Notes: a model not told the origin generated them from the letters alone. A stretch of DNA of 41,709 nucleotides from Ruminiclostridium sp. (GCA_017472865.1 JAFUNV010000077.1:1-41709), one strand, 5' to 3'. Shown: positions 15,653 through 24,601, numbered from the stretch's first letter. Numbers and translations: made by a program.

Positions 15653-16579
15653 TTAAAGAATTACCGCAAAGTAAGCTGCATAGCCTAAAAGCATGAGCAC
15701 GCCTGCCCAGCGTCGGAGGGATTTCGTCCAGAGACAGCAGAGGAGAAGCATAACGCCTGCGGCGATAGCTATAATGCTGTCGAAGATGAAGTTAGCGGCG
15801 AAGGGAACAGGTACGATAAGTGCGGAAATACCGATAACGAAAAGGATATTGAAGATATTACTGCCGACGATATTACCGATAGCGATATCTGCGTTGCCCT
15901 TTCTTGCGGCTGCAACCGAGGTGAACAGTTCGGGGAGCGAGGTGCCGAGAGCTACGATAGTAAGACCGATAAAGCGTTCGCTTAAACCGATAGCTTCTGC
16001 AATTTTGGTAGCGGCATCAACTGTCACGTTACTGCCGATAACTATCATTGCAAGGCCTAAAACAGCAAAGATTATCGCCTTGGGGACTGAAAGCTCCTTA
16101 GCAGTCTCTTCCTGATTTTCCTTATTCTTCTTTGCCATCATGAAGAGATAAGCAAGATAAGCGGCAAAAAGAACCAGGAAGATGATGCCGTCTATAAGGC
16201 TGATTGTTCTATCCAGACCCAGAAGAAGCATTATGCCTGTAATTGCAATCATAAAAGGGGTTTCGATTTTAATGGTAGAGGGTGCAACGGCGATAGGTAC
16301 GATTACTGATGAAAGACCCAGTATAATAAGTATATTGAGGATATTACTGCCGACGATATTACCGATAGTGATATCCGCGCTGCCTTTGAGCGCCGCACTG
16401 ATACTTACTGCCGCTTCGGGAGCGCTGGTGCCCATGGCTACAATAGTAAGACCGATTACAAGCTGGGGGATGCCGAACTTTGCGGCAATACCCGATGAAC
16501 CGTCAACGAACAGGTCGGCTCCCTTTATTAGGAGCACAAAGCCGACGGCAAGAAGTAAAACCTGTAATAAAATTTCCAT
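15653..16579 (-). CDS. Calcium/sodium antiporter (CaCA family, YrbG-like)
   Basis: A 308-residue membrane protein with about ten transmembrane segments in two homologous halves. Each half carries the alpha-repeat signature: GTSAPEAAVS with GNIVGSNILN in the first, and ALGTSLPELFTS with GNIVGSNIFN in the second. These supply the Ca/Na-coordinating acidic and Asn residues, so the protein should exchange a cation (Ca2+) for Na+. An AAAGGAAA site precedes the ATG. It follows the Na/Pi cotransporter gene by 20 nt and ends at a strong terminator, so it is the last gene of the pyk unit. Confidence 0.93.
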   Translation of the reverse strand: MEILLQVLLLAVGFVLLIKGADLFVDGSSGIAAKFGIPQLVIGLTIVAMGTSAPEAAVSISAALKGSADITIGNIVGSNILNILIILGLSSVIVPIAVAPSTIKIETPFMIAITGIMLLLGLDRTISLIDGIIFLVLFAAYLAYLFMMAKKNKENQEETAKELSVPKAIIFAVLGLAMIVIGSNVTVDAATKIAEAIGLSERFIGLTIVALGTSLPELFTSVAAARKGNADIAIGNIVGSNIFNILFVIGISALIVPVPFAANFIFDSIIAIAAGVMLLLCCLWTKSLRRWAGVLMLLGYAAYFAVIL

Positions 16580-16599
16580 GTCAATATTTCCTTTCTCAG

Positions 16600-18342
16600 T
16601 TAAAACGAATACTTTTCAAGGTAGTTCTTGTATTTATCCCAGTAATCGGGGCTGTCGCTTCTGATATCTCTGAGAGCCTCGTGTACGGTCAGCTCATTAT
16701 TGGCAGCTTCAATTACACAGCCTGCGATGTTTGAGCAGTGGTCAGAGGTTCTTTCGAGATTATTGAGCAGGTCGGACCACACAAAGCCTGCAACGATTGA
16801 ACATTCTCCCTGCTGGAGACGGAGAATATGCTGGGTTCTCATTTTTTCCTTGAGACCGTCTATAACCTGTTCCAGAGGCTCTACAAGAAGCGCCGCTTCA
16901 AGGTCGCCTTCGGCATAAGCCTTATATGTAAGTTCAAGGATTTCCGTAACTGCACTGCAAAGAACATCAATTTCCTTTTTAGCGGACTTGGTAAATTCAA
17001 GACCCTTTTCTTTCATTTCTTCTGCTGATTCAACTATATTCACGCTGTGGTCGGATATGCGCTCAAAGTCTCCTATCATTTTAAGCAGCTTAGCGGATTC
17101 CAGACTGTCCTGCTCGCTTACCTGATGACTGCTGAGCTTTACCAGGTATGCGCTGAGGATATCTTCATAATGGTCGGAGCGGTTTTCGAGATAACGTATT
17201 TCTTCCGCCAGAGTTTCATCATAATTTTTAAGGGCTGCAATACTCTTTTTAAGAGCGTCAATGGATATAGCAGCCATTTCGCCTACGACATCACCGCACT
17301 GCTTAAGGGCAATAGGGGGAGTTGCCAGAAGTCTTTCATCAAGCTCTGCATTTTTCTCGGGCTTCTTGGTTTCGGGGATAAGCTTCATAGCAAGCTTTTC
17401 AAGAATACCCGCCATAGGAAGGAGAATAGCTGTACAGAGAATGTTGAACGCAGAGTGTGCCACTGCAATACCCATGTGGGTTGCGGATTCTTCAAGAAGC
17501 GGAATATGTACCAGTGCTTTTATAATACAGAAAACTGTAAGGAGAATTACTGTACCTATGATATTGAAGGAAAGATGTACAAGTGCGGCGCGCTTAGCGT
17601 TCTTGTTTGTGCCGACAGAGGAAAGAATAGCGGTGATACAGGTGCCGATATTCTGACCCATGATAATCGGTATAGCCGAGCCGAAGGTTACCTTTCCTGT
17701 TACGGATAATGCCTGAAGGATACCTACGGAAGCGGAGCTGGACTGGATAATTGCTGTAAGAATCGCACCTGCAAGCACGCCGAGGATAGGATTAGTGAAA
17801 AGTACGAACAATTCAGCAAATTCGGGAACATCTCTGAGACCCGCAACCGCCGCGGACATTGTATCCATACCGAACATGAGCGTTGCAAAGCCGAGGAAGA
17901 TTGTACCGATATCGTTTTTCTTTTCGTCCTTGACGAACATATAGAGAATAATACCGATAAGTGCAAGCACGGGGGTGAAGGAAGAGGGCTTCAGAAGCTG
18001 TACAAAAACGTTGTCGCTCTCGATACCGCCGAGACTTAAAATCCATGCGGTAACGGTAGTACCTACGTTTGCGCCCATGATTACGTTTATGGCCTGTCTC
18101 AGGGTCATAAGTCCCGAGTTTACAAAGCCGACTACCATAACGGTAGTTGCGGAGGAGCTTTGTATAATTGAGGTTACGCCGAGACCTGTGAGAAAGCCAG
18201 TTGCTTTATTCTGTGTCAGCTTACCGAGAATTGCACGAAGCTTTCCGCCCGCTCTTCTTTCAAGAGCGTTACCCATTACGTTCATACCGAACAGGAACAG
18301 GCAGAGACCGCCTATAAGGGTCAGTACGTCGAAAATCGTCAT
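16600..18342 (-). CDS. Na/Pi cotransporter family protein with PhoU-like domain
   Basis: A 580-residue protein. The first about 310 residues are two inverted repeats of the NaPi-II transporter, each with a QSSSA motif (SIIQSSSATTVM and AIIQSSSASVG) and GANVGTT / GQNIGTC. Then comes a cytosolic helical PhoU-like domain (about 340-555, with DHYEDILSAYL and GDFERISDHSVNIVE), as in NptA/YjbB-type bacterial phosphate transporters. The expected role is Na+-driven phosphate movement, with the PhoU-like part probably regulatory. It sits 19 nt after pyk with a GAAAGGAAA ribosome binding site, so it is probably co-transcribed with pyk. Confidence 0.93.
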   Translation of the reverse strand: MTIFDVLTLIGGLCLFLFGMNVMGNALERRAGGKLRAILGKLTQNKATGFLTGLGVTSIIQSSSATTVMVVGFVNSGLMTLRQAINVIMGANVGTTVTAWILSLGGIESDNVFVQLLKPSSFTPVLALIGIILYMFVKDEKKNDIGTIFLGFATLMFGMDTMSAAVAGLRDVPEFAELFVLFTNPILGVLAGAILTAIIQSSSASVGILQALSVTGKVTFGSAIPIIMGQNIGTCITAILSSVGTNKNAKRAALVHLSFNIIGTVILLTVFCIIKALVHIPLLEESATHMGIAVAHSAFNILCTAILLPMAGILEKLAMKLIPETKKPEKNAELDERLLATPPIALKQCGDVVGEMAAISIDALKKSIAALKNYDETLAEEIRYLENRSDHYEDILSAYLVKLSSHQVSEQDSLESAKLLKMIGDFERISDHSVNIVESAEEMKEKGLEFTKSAKKEIDVLCSAVTEILELTYKAYAEGDLEAALLVEPLEQVIDGLKEKMRTQHILRLQQGECSIVAGFVWSDLLNNLERTSDHCSNIAGCVIEAANNELTVHEALRDIRSDSPDYWDKYKNYLEKYSF

Positions 18343-18361
18343 ATTTTTTCCTTTCTTTTTG

Positions 18362-19777
18362 TTATCCTACTACTTCAACCTTTATTGTGTTTGTGTTGCC
18401 TGACTGTCCGTTTATCTGACCGCCCGTAAGCACCACATTGTCACCATCTTCGAGATTAAGAATCTCCTTTGCATGATTTACAGCTTTATAGAATACGATA
18501 TCCAGTGAGCTGTATTCCTTTTCTAGCACGGGAGTTACTCCCCAGCTCATATTAAGCTGACGCCACGCCTTTTCGCTTGTGGTAATTCCTATAATTTCCA
18601 CAGGACAGCGGAAACGGCTTACCATTCTTGCGGTTTTTCCTGTGATGGAATTTACTACAATGCACTTTGCCTTTACATCAATTGCCATAGCACAGGTGGC
18701 ATGAGAAATTGCGTCAGTAATATTCATGATGTTGTATTCCGTTGTGTTGAACCAGCGCTTGTAGTCGATATGCTTTTCGGTGTATTCGGCAATTTCCGCC
18801 ATGTTTTTTACAGCTTCTGCAGGGTGCTTGCCTGCGGCGGTTTCACCCGAAAGCATCACTGCCGATGAGCCGTCGTAAACTGCGTTTGCAACGTCTGAGA
18901 TTTCGGCTCTTGTGGGTCTTGGGTTATGAATCATGGATTCCAGCATTTCGGTGGCGGTGATTACGCGCTTGCCGAGAAGGCGGCATTTCTGTATGAGGTA
19001 TTTCTGTATTGACGGAACCTCAACAAAGGGTATTTCAACACCCAGGTCGCCTCTGGCAACCATGATTCCGTCCGCAACCTCGCAGATTTCGTCGATATTG
19101 TCAACGCCTGCGCGGTTTTCAATCTTGGCGATAATATCAATATCCTTGCCGCCGTTTTCATCAAGGAAGCTTCTCACTGCGGCAACGTCATTCTTTGACG
19201 AAACAAAGGATGCGGCTACAAAATCCACATCGTTTTCAATTCCGAAAAGCAGGTCTTTTTTGTCATGCTCGCTGAGATATTCGCTTTTAAGAACCTTATT
19301 GGGGAAATTCATGCTCTTTCTGTCTGAAAGCACACCGCCCGAAATAACGGTACAGATTACATCGTTTTCCTTGATTTCGTCAACCTCAAATATTACAAGT
19401 CCGTTGTTTACAAGTATCCTGTCACCGGGCTCAAGGTCGTTGGTAAGCTGCTTGTAGTTTACGGAGACCTTTTCCTGATTTCCTGCAATGTCATCAGTGG
19501 TAAAGGTAAAGCGGTCGCCGTCATTCAGTGTGATTTTCTTGTTTTCAAAGGTTTTTATTCTGTATTCGGGGCCTTTGGTATCAAGCATTATTGAAACAGG
19601 CAGTCCGAGCTTTTCTCTTACGCTTTTCACAAGCCTGATTTTTTCAAGATGCTCTTCGGGACTTCCGTGGGAGAAATTCAGTCTTGCCACGTTCATACCG
19701 TTAAGGCACATCTGCGTAAGAGTTTCCTCGTTGTCGCAGGCAGGGCCGATAGTGCAGATTATCTTTGTTTTTCTCAT
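18362..19777 (-). CDS. pyk: Pyruvate kinase
   Basis: A 471-residue pyruvate kinase, which makes ATP and pyruvate from phosphoenolpyruvate and ADP in the last step of glycolysis. It begins RKTKIICTIGPA with NFSHGSPEEH (substrate-loop Arg/Asn/Ser), has the active-site signature IIAKIENRAGVDNI and the IMVARGDLGVEIPF and VITATEMLESM motifs. The length is that of the common form without the extra C-terminal PEP-utiliser domain present in many Bacilli. An AAAGGAAACAAAA site precedes the ATG. Phosphate and cation transporter genes follow closely, so glycolytic flux and ion/phosphate transport may be co-expressed. Confidence 0.97.
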   Translation of the reverse strand: MRKTKIICTIGPACDNEETLTQMCLNGMNVARLNFSHGSPEEHLEKIRLVKSVREKLGLPVSIMLDTKGPEYRIKTFENKKITLNDGDRFTFTTDDIAGNQEKVSVNYKQLTNDLEPGDRILVNNGLVIFEVDEIKENDVICTVISGGVLSDRKSMNFPNKVLKSEYLSEHDKKDLLFGIENDVDFVAASFVSSKNDVAAVRSFLDENGGKDIDIIAKIENRAGVDNIDEICEVADGIMVARGDLGVEIPFVEVPSIQKYLIQKCRLLGKRVITATEMLESMIHNPRPTRAEISDVANAVYDGSSAVMLSGETAAGKHPAEAVKNMAEIAEYTEKHIDYKRWFNTTEYNIMNITDAISHATCAMAIDVKAKCIVVNSITGKTARMVSRFRCPVEIIGITTSEKAWRQLNMSWGVTPVLEKEYSSLDIVFYKAVNHAKEILNLEDGDNVVLTGGQINGQSGNTNTIKVEVVG

Positions 19778-19892
19778 TTTTGTTTCCTTTCTTTAAGGAG
19801 TTTTTTATTATTATTACACATTATATCCGTTTCACTCATTTTTGTTCTGCGAAACCCTTGTTATTGTAGCATAAAAATGGTAAAGGTGCAGT

Positions 19893-19928
19893 TAAGAAAA
19901 ACGCCGTAGCGCTGTTAGCGCCACGGCG
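19893..19928 (-). terminator. Terminator of the KdpDE-like operon
   Basis: On the minus strand, a 12-bp stem with one mismatch (cgccgtggcgct / agcgctacggcg) and a 3-nt loop is followed by TTTTTC, 11 nt after the response regulator stop. Confidence 0.85.
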
Positions 19929-19939
19929 GTCGTATATAT

Positions 19940-20638
19940 TCAGTTTATTTCGTCCATGCGGTAGCCTACTCCAAGCTCGTTTATAATGTAGCAATCCTTG
20001 CCCGGAGCAGCACCGAATTTTTTTCTTATATTTGCCATATTTACCTGCAGCTTTTTCTTGCTTCCGTAGTCGTTATAGCCCCATATTGCGCTTACGATTG
20101 CGGAATAGGTCATCACCTTTCCGCAGTGCTCGGACAGCAGAGCGACAATATTGTATTCTGTCTGGGTGAGCTTTATTTCTTCACCGTCGAGATAAATTCT
20201 TCTTGAATCGTAATCTATCACAAGCTTATCAAGCTCGAATTTCTGCGTGCCTGCTCCGCCGCCCTGTCGTGTGCTTCTGAGGGCGGTGCGTATTCTTGCC
20301 ACAAGCTCGGCAGAGCCGAAGGGTTTGGTAACATAGTCGTTTGCGCCCATATCCAGTGCGGAAACCTTGTCGCTTTCGTCGGTTCTTGCCGAGAGAACAA
20401 TAACCGGAACAGAAGAGGTCTTGCGTATAGCCTTTAAGAATTCCGTCCCGTCAAGGTCGGGAAGCCCCAGGTCGAGAATTACAAGGTCGGGACGGTGGGA
20501 ATTGAACATCATAAGTCCGCTGTTGCAGCTTTCTGCTGTTATGACCTGATAATTATTGGCTTCAAGAAGCGCGGATACGAAGGTTTTTATATTATCCTCG
20601 TCTTCTATTACAAGTATACGGTATTTATTATTATTCAT
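19940..20638 (-). CDS. OmpR/KdpE-type response regulator
   Basis: A response regulator of about 232 residues. The receiver domain has the acidic pair in VIEDEDN, the phospho-acceptor Asp in LVILDLGLPDLDG, and the Thr/Lys switch residues (VLSAR and YVTKPFG). The C-terminal winged helix (KLTQTEYNIVALL, ending VGYRMDEIN) is of the KdpE subgroup. A GTG at 20644 adds two residues, but the ATG at 20638 has GGAGG 9 nt upstream and is preferred. The start overlaps the end of the sensor kinase. No kdpFABC potassium pump is in the window, so the regulated genes are elsewhere. Its partner kinase is interrupted. Confidence 0.93.
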   Translation of the reverse strand: MNNNKYRILVIEDEDNIKTFVSALLEANNYQVITAESCNSGLMMFNSHRPDLVILDLGLPDLDGTEFLKAIRKTSSVPVIVLSARTDESDKVSALDMGANDYVTKPFGSAELVARIRTALRSTRQGGGAGTQKFELDKLVIDYDSRRIYLDGEEIKLTQTEYNIVALLSEHCGKVMTYSAIVSAIWGYNDYGSKKKLQVNMANIRKKFGAAPGKDCYIINELGVGYRMDEIN

Positions 20639-21482
20639 CTTCACTTTCCTCCATATCGAGAGTAAAGCGGAAAACAGCTCCGCCGCTTCTGAGATTATCA
20701 GCCTGTATGTTTCCCCCGTGTGCCTTTATGATTGTGGCGCATACGGACAGACCTATGCCTGAATTTATTTTCGTGTCCGTAGGTGCCTGACTGCCTCCGC
20801 TGCCTGTGAAAATCGTCTTAAGGCGTTCGGGTTCAATTCCGCAGCCGTCGTCGGATATTTCGAAAACAGCTTTGTTTTCCAGAGTGAAAACCTTCAGGCA
20901 CAGCTTTGTCATACCCTCTGCGTGTTCGACGGCGTTATCAAGAATATTTATTATGACCTGCTCGATAAGCAGGGCGTCCATAGGGATAGTTATGAACTCC
21001 TCGGGGATATCAATAATAACGCTGTGCTCGGGATAACGCTTTCTGAATTTCTGAAGCACAGAGTCAATCAGCTCTTCCAGAACCACAGGGGTTTTAAGTA
21101 TTTCCACGTTTCCGTTATCGAGTCTTGTAACAGAGAGAAGATTTTCAACCATTCTGGTAAGCCACTGGGAGTCGTCCTTTATTCCTTTCAGCATTTTCAG
21201 CTTCTGCTCATCGGAAAAAAGGCTGTAATTATCCAGCATTGTTGAGCTTGAGCCGTAAATAGTTGTCAGCGGAGTACGCAGGTCGTGGGAAACTGCACGC
21301 AGAAGATTGGCGCGCATACGTTCCATTTCACTTTCAGCCCTCATAGCCTCCTGGCGCTTGATTTTTGTGGTAAGCGTTCCTGTAAGAATGGTTACGATAA
21401 TCATTATTATAGCTGAAATAAGGTTTTCGGGGATAGTGAAATCAAAGGCGAAAAGGGGTGTTGTAAAGGCAAAGTTCAGCAT
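20631..21482 (-). CDS. KdpD-like sensor histidine kinase, 3' part downstream of an in-frame amber codon
   Basis: This open part encodes the end of a DUF4118 membrane domain (from MLNFAFTTPLFAF), then HisKA with LLRAVSHDLRTPL (phospho-acceptor His), the N box IINILDNAVEHA, and the G boxes DDGCGIEPE and SGIGLSVCATIIKAHGG. The same frame continues upstream for 68 codons to a TTG at 21686 behind AGGGTGA, broken only by TAG at 21513-21515. The full protein would be about 351 residues: four membrane segments then kinase, without the KdpD and Usp-like input domains of classic KdpD. Restart at the ATG 21482 could give a kinase lacking the first two membrane segments. There is no good ribosome binding site there, so function is doubtful. 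Confidence 0.85.
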   Translation of the reverse strand: MLNFAFTTPLFAFDFTIPENLISAIIMIIVTILTGTLTTKIKRQEAMRAESEMERMRANLLRAVSHDLRTPLTTIYGSSSTMLDNYSLFSDEQKLKMLKGIKDDSQWLTRMVENLLSVTRLDNGNVEILKTPVVLEELIDSVLQKFRKRYPEHSVIIDIPEEFITIPMDALLIEQVIINILDNAVEHAEGMTKLCLKVFTLENKAVFEISDDGCGIEPERLKTIFTGSGGSQAPTDTKINSGIGLSVCATIIKAHGGNIQADNLRSGGAVFRFTLDMEESEDE

Positions 21483-21512
21483 AAGAACGCTCAGAAGTGC
21501 GGAAACAACACC

Positions 21513-21686
21513 CTAGAGATAACCTTCCGTAATCAATGAGATAAGAAAAATAGCAAGAACAAAAATTGCAGGTATCAGTGCCTCGGTAAGAAATACGTGC
21601 TGTATAACAAGGCAGATACCGAAGGAAACTGTAAGTATGAGCAGTGATATAAACGCATTTTTGATATAATGAGTTATATTCTTCAA
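21513..21686 (-). pseudogene. 5' fragment of the KdpD-like kinase gene, ended by an amber codon
   Basis: The TTG at 21686 follows AGGGTGATTTAA and opens 57 codons with two membrane segments (FISLLILTVSFGICLVI and LIPAIFVLAIFLISLI), ending ...TEGYL then TAG. The next codons (GVVSALLSVLMLNF) continue the DUF4118 domain without a frame change. In KdpD relatives this spot commonly reads GYLYG, so a Tyr codon (TAT or TAC) changed to TAG by one base explains the break. Confidence 0.8.
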
Positions 21687-21753
21687 TTAAATCACCCTAT
21701 ATTTATAATCATTTTTATTTTATCATAACGACGGTTAAGATACGGCAAAGGAT

Positions 21754-21774
21754 AAGGGCGGCATAGCCGCCCTT
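21754..21774 (-). terminator. Terminator of the panT-like / coaX unit
   Basis: A 9-bp stem aagggcggc / gccgccctt with a 3-nt loop lies 8 nt beyond the coaX stop. The minus-strand tail (atccttt) is only moderately T-rich. Confidence 0.65.
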
Positions 21775-21781
21775 GGTGTGT

Positions 21782-22546
21782 TTACTTTTTGTTTTTCTCG
21801 TAGATGATTTTCAGACCCTTTAAAAGCAGGTCGTCATCTAAAAGTATTTTATTTCTGCAATAGGGGATAATAATGCCTGCAAGTCCGCCTGTTGCAACTA
21901 CCGTACATTCGCCTATTTCTTCCTGAACACGGTCGATAATACCGTCAAGAGAGCCTGCGCTTCCGTAAATCATGCCGCTTTTAAGGCATTCTGCCGTTTC
22001 TGTGCCTATGAGCTTTCTCGGCGGTTCAAGTGCAACCTTTCTGAGCTGAGAGGTACGGTTTACAAGTGAGTCGTGGGATACGGAAACACCCGGGATAATC
22101 ATTCCGCCCAGATAGTCGCCGTTTCCGTCGATAACCGAAACGGTGGTAGCTGTACCCATATCAATTATAATGAGGGGTACGGAATAATTCTTTATACCTG
22201 CAACTGCGTCAACCACAAGGTCGCTGCCGAGCTGGGCAGGGTTATCTATCTTTATGCTGAGTCCTGTCTTTATACCGGGACCTACAACCATAGCCTGAGT
22301 TCCCGTAAGCATTTCTGCGGCAAGCTTAAGGTTGCGCGTAACTGCGGGTACTACCGAAGAGATAATGGAGCCTGTTATTTCGGAGAGGCTTACTCCGTGC
22401 ATTTCAAAAGCAGTCTTGAAGATAGCGGCGTACTCAAGCCCTGTGGCAGTATGGTTGGTGGAAACTCTTTCTCTGAAAAGAATTTCATCACCCTTGCAGC
22501 AGCCGATTACTATATTTGTATTTCCTGCGTCTATTGCAAAAATCAT
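21782..22546 (-). CDS. coaX: Type III pantothenate kinase
   Basis: A 254-residue CoaX, which phosphorylates pantothenate in the first step of coenzyme A synthesis and is not inhibited by CoA. It has the ASKHA-fold motifs: FAIDAGNTNIVIG (phosphate 1 loop), NPAQLGSDLVVDAVAG (with the catalytic-type Asp), IIDMGTATTVSVID (phosphate 2) and VVATGGLAG (adenosine motif). Length is normal. A GAAAGG site precedes the ATG. It lies 27 nt after an ECF S-component gene and near divergent coaBC, so uptake and activation of pantothenate are grouped here. Confidence 0.97.
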   Translation of the reverse strand: MIFAIDAGNTNIVIGCCKGDEILFRERVSTNHTATGLEYAAIFKTAFEMHGVSLSEITGSIISSVVPAVTRNLKLAAEMLTGTQAMVVGPGIKTGLSIKIDNPAQLGSDLVVDAVAGIKNYSVPLIIIDMGTATTVSVIDGNGDYLGGMIIPGVSVSHDSLVNRTSQLRKVALEPPRKLIGTETAECLKSGMIYGSAGSLDGIIDRVQEEIGECTVVATGGLAGIIIPYCRNKILLDDDLLLKGLKIIYEKNKK

Positions 22547-22573
22547 TGTTTATGACCTTTCGTATTGTTCGTT

Positions 22574-23227
22574 TTATATGTTCTTTGATTTTATGAATTT
22601 TGATTTATATAATGCAAATACAACTGCCGAGGTTATGAGCGCGGCTACGATAGCTTCGATTGTGCCGTTTATGGCAATGGTGGAAAGAATTACACCGAGA
22701 ATTGCTTCATAGGCAATTTCTCTTGCGGCAGCATATTCGTGACCGAATATAACAAAAATAAGGCTCATTACAAGAATGGTATTTGTCATTGAACCTGCAA
22801 CACCCGAAATAAGCAGAGAAAACTTACGTCTTTTTTCAGGATTCTTGCTGTGTTTCTGTAAAGCGGTGTACACATAATACGGTACGACGCCTACAAGAAT
22901 ACGGGGAATAAAGCAGATTATGAGGGATAACGGGCTTCCGCCCATGCCGTCTCCGATTTCAACAAAGGGTGAGAAAACGAAGGAAGTGAGACCCGGTGTG
23001 GCGGTATTGTTGATAAGACTTGTAAGTCCGAAAATTCCGCCGAGAATTGCTCCTCTTTTCGGTCCTAACGCAATAGAACCGACGATTACGGGAATGTGAA
23101 CCGTTGTGGCCTGAATTGCGAGTACGGGGATTCTGATATATCCCACATACGGAACGAAAGCCAGTACAGCCACAAGCGCTGCGAAGAGTGCCGTCTGGAC
23201 GATTTCCAGGGTTGTTGTTTTTTTCAT
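22574..23227 (-). CDS. ECF transporter S component, predicted pantothenate-specific (PanT-like)
   Basis: A 217-residue membrane protein with about six transmembrane segments, beginning LEIVQTALFAALVAVLAF and carrying TVHIPVIVGSIALGPKRGAILGG-type S-component residues and a late NGTIEAIVAAL segment. A GGAGG site sits before the ATG. Being next to coaX and divergent from coaBC makes pantothenate the most likely substrate, in line with the known PanT S components. The assignment to pantothenate rests mainly on context. No EcfA/EcfT genes are nearby. Confidence 0.88.
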   Translation of the reverse strand: MKKTTTLEIVQTALFAALVAVLAFVPYVGYIRIPVLAIQATTVHIPVIVGSIALGPKRGAILGGIFGLTSLINNTATPGLTSFVFSPFVEIGDGMGGSPLSLIICFIPRILVGVVPYYVYTALQKHSKNPEKRRKFSLLISGVAGSMTNTILVMSLIFVIFGHEYAAAREIAYEAILGVILSTIAINGTIEAIVAALITSAVVFALYKSKFIKSKNI

Positions 23228-23310
23228 ATTGAATTGTCCTCCTTGTTACTGTTCCCTTCAAGAGGGATACAATACATGATTTTTATGCCTTTATTGCTTA
23301 AGGCACACTA

Positions 23311-23366
23311 ATTATAGCACAAATTTTTAAAAATGTATATATTTTTTTGAAAAAATATGTTATAAT
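23311..23366. promoter_or_regulatory. Divergent extended -10 promoters of the panT-like/coaX unit and coaBC
   Basis: On the minus strand TGC-TATAAT (TATAAT at 23311-23316) faces the S-component gene with an 84-nt leader. On the plus strand TGT-TATAAT (TATAAT at 23361-23366) lies 37 bp before the coaBC ATG. Neither has a good -35 box; the TGN before the -10 compensates. The region between is very A/T-rich. I recognise no riboswitch in the minus-strand leader, only a short hairpin (ccctcttgaaggg). Confidence 0.65.
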
Positions 23367-23403
23367 AGAAAAAAACTTCCTGAAGAAAGGAATTTCAACA
23401 GTT

Positions 23404-24594
23404 ATGCTTAAAGGAAAAACCGTTGTTCTTGGCGTTACGGGCAGTATCGCCGCATATAAGATTGCAAATCTCGCGCGTATGCTGAAAAAGCAGCATGCTG
23501 ACGTTCAGATACTTATGACCGAAAATGCTACAAACTTTATAAACCCCATCACTTTTGAATCTCTTACGGGAAATAAATGCCTTATTGACACCTTCGACCG
23601 CAATTTTCAGTACAGCGTTGAGCACGTGGCACTGGCGAAAAGGGCAGACGTTGTGATGATTGCTCCTGCTTCCGCAAATGTAATAGGAAAAATCGCCTGC
23701 GGAATTGCTGACGATATGCTTACCACTACGGTTATGGCCTGCCCCTGTACAAAAATAATTTCGCCCGCCATGAATCATAATATGCTTCACAACCCTATCG
23801 TACAGGATAATATAAGGAAGCTTGAGAGCTACGGCTATGTCATTGTTCCACCGGATACGGGAATGCTTGCCAACGGCGATATGGGTGACGGAAGAATGCC
23901 TGAGGAGAAGGTGCTTTTTGAGTATATTCTGAGAGAAATTGCCTGCGAAAAGGATTTAAAGGGCAAAAAGGTTCTGGTTACTGCGGGAGCTACACGTGAA
24001 GCTATCGACCCTGTACGCTTTATTACTAATCATTCCAGCGGAAAAATGGGCTTTGCCATGGCTAAAGCGGCAATGCTCCGAGGGGCAGAGGTTACTCTGG
24101 TTTCTGCTCACGCTGACGCGGAAGCGCCCATGTTTGTAAAGAAGGTAGATGTGGTTTCCGCTGAGGATATGTTCAATGCCGTAACAGCGGTTTCGGCTGA
24201 GCAGGATATAATCATAAAAGCGGCGGCGGTTTCGGATTACACACCCGTGACCGTTGCGGACAGCAAGATTAAGAAATCTGACGATGATATGAAGATTGAA
24301 CTGAAGCGCACAAAGGATATACTTAAATTCCTCGGCGAAAGCAAGAGAGATGGTCAGTTTATATGCGGCTTCTCCATGGAAACGGATAATGTCATCGAAA
24401 ATTCAAGGGCGAAACTAACAAAGAAGAACTGCGACATGATTTGCGCGAACAGCATACGCACAGCAGGTGCGGGCTTTGGCACAGACACCAACATTATCAC
24501 GATTATCACAAAGGAAAGCGAGTGCGAGCTTGAGCTTATGAGCAAGGAAAGTGCTGCGCACGTGATACTTGATGAGATTAAGAATAGGATATAA
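23404..24594 (+). CDS. coaBC: Bifunctional phosphopantothenoylcysteine decarboxylase / phosphopantothenate-cysteine ligase
   Basis: A 396-residue CoaBC (Dfp), which joins cysteine to 4'-phosphopantothenate with CTP and then decarboxylates the product. The N-terminal flavin domain shows VLGVTGSIAAYKIANL, the active-site His region NFQYSVEHVALAKRADV, ASANVIGKIACGIADD and PAMNHNML. The C-terminal synthetase has VLVTAGATREAIDPVRFITN, SSGKMG and, near the end, the IKAAAVSDY and CGFSMET motifs. A TTG at 23347 is in frame but lies upstream of the -10 box, so it cannot start the protein; the ATG at 23404 is the start, with AAAGG 13 nt before it. Confidence 0.96.
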   Translation: MLKGKTVVLGVTGSIAAYKIANLARMLKKQHADVQILMTENATNFINPITFESLTGNKCLIDTFDRNFQYSVEHVALAKRADVVMIAPASANVIGKIACGIADDMLTTTVMACPCTKIISPAMNHNMLHNPIVQDNIRKLESYGYVIVPPDTGMLANGDMGDGRMPEEKVLFEYILREIACEKDLKGKKVLVTAGATREAIDPVRFITNHSSGKMGFAMAKAAMLRGAEVTLVSAHADAEAPMFVKKVDVVSAEDMFNAVTAVSAEQDIIIKAAAVSDYTPVTVADSKIKKSDDDMKIELKRTKDILKFLGESKRDGQFICGFSMETDNVIENSRAKLTKKNCDMICANSIRTAGAGFGTDTNIITIITKESECELELMSKESAAHVILDEIKNRI

Positions 24595-24601
24595 TTAAGA
24601 A

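Noticed and set aside
21513..21515. TAG reassigned to an amino acid in this genome
   Set aside because: The gene at 29000-29557 ends properly at TAG, all other genes use TAA or TGA as usual, and only one gene has an internal TAG. A point mutation is simpler.
19940..21686. A local potassium uptake system (kdpFABC) controlled by the KdpDE-like pair
   Set aside because: No kdpA, kdpB or kdpC sequence is present in the window; the pair is orphan here.
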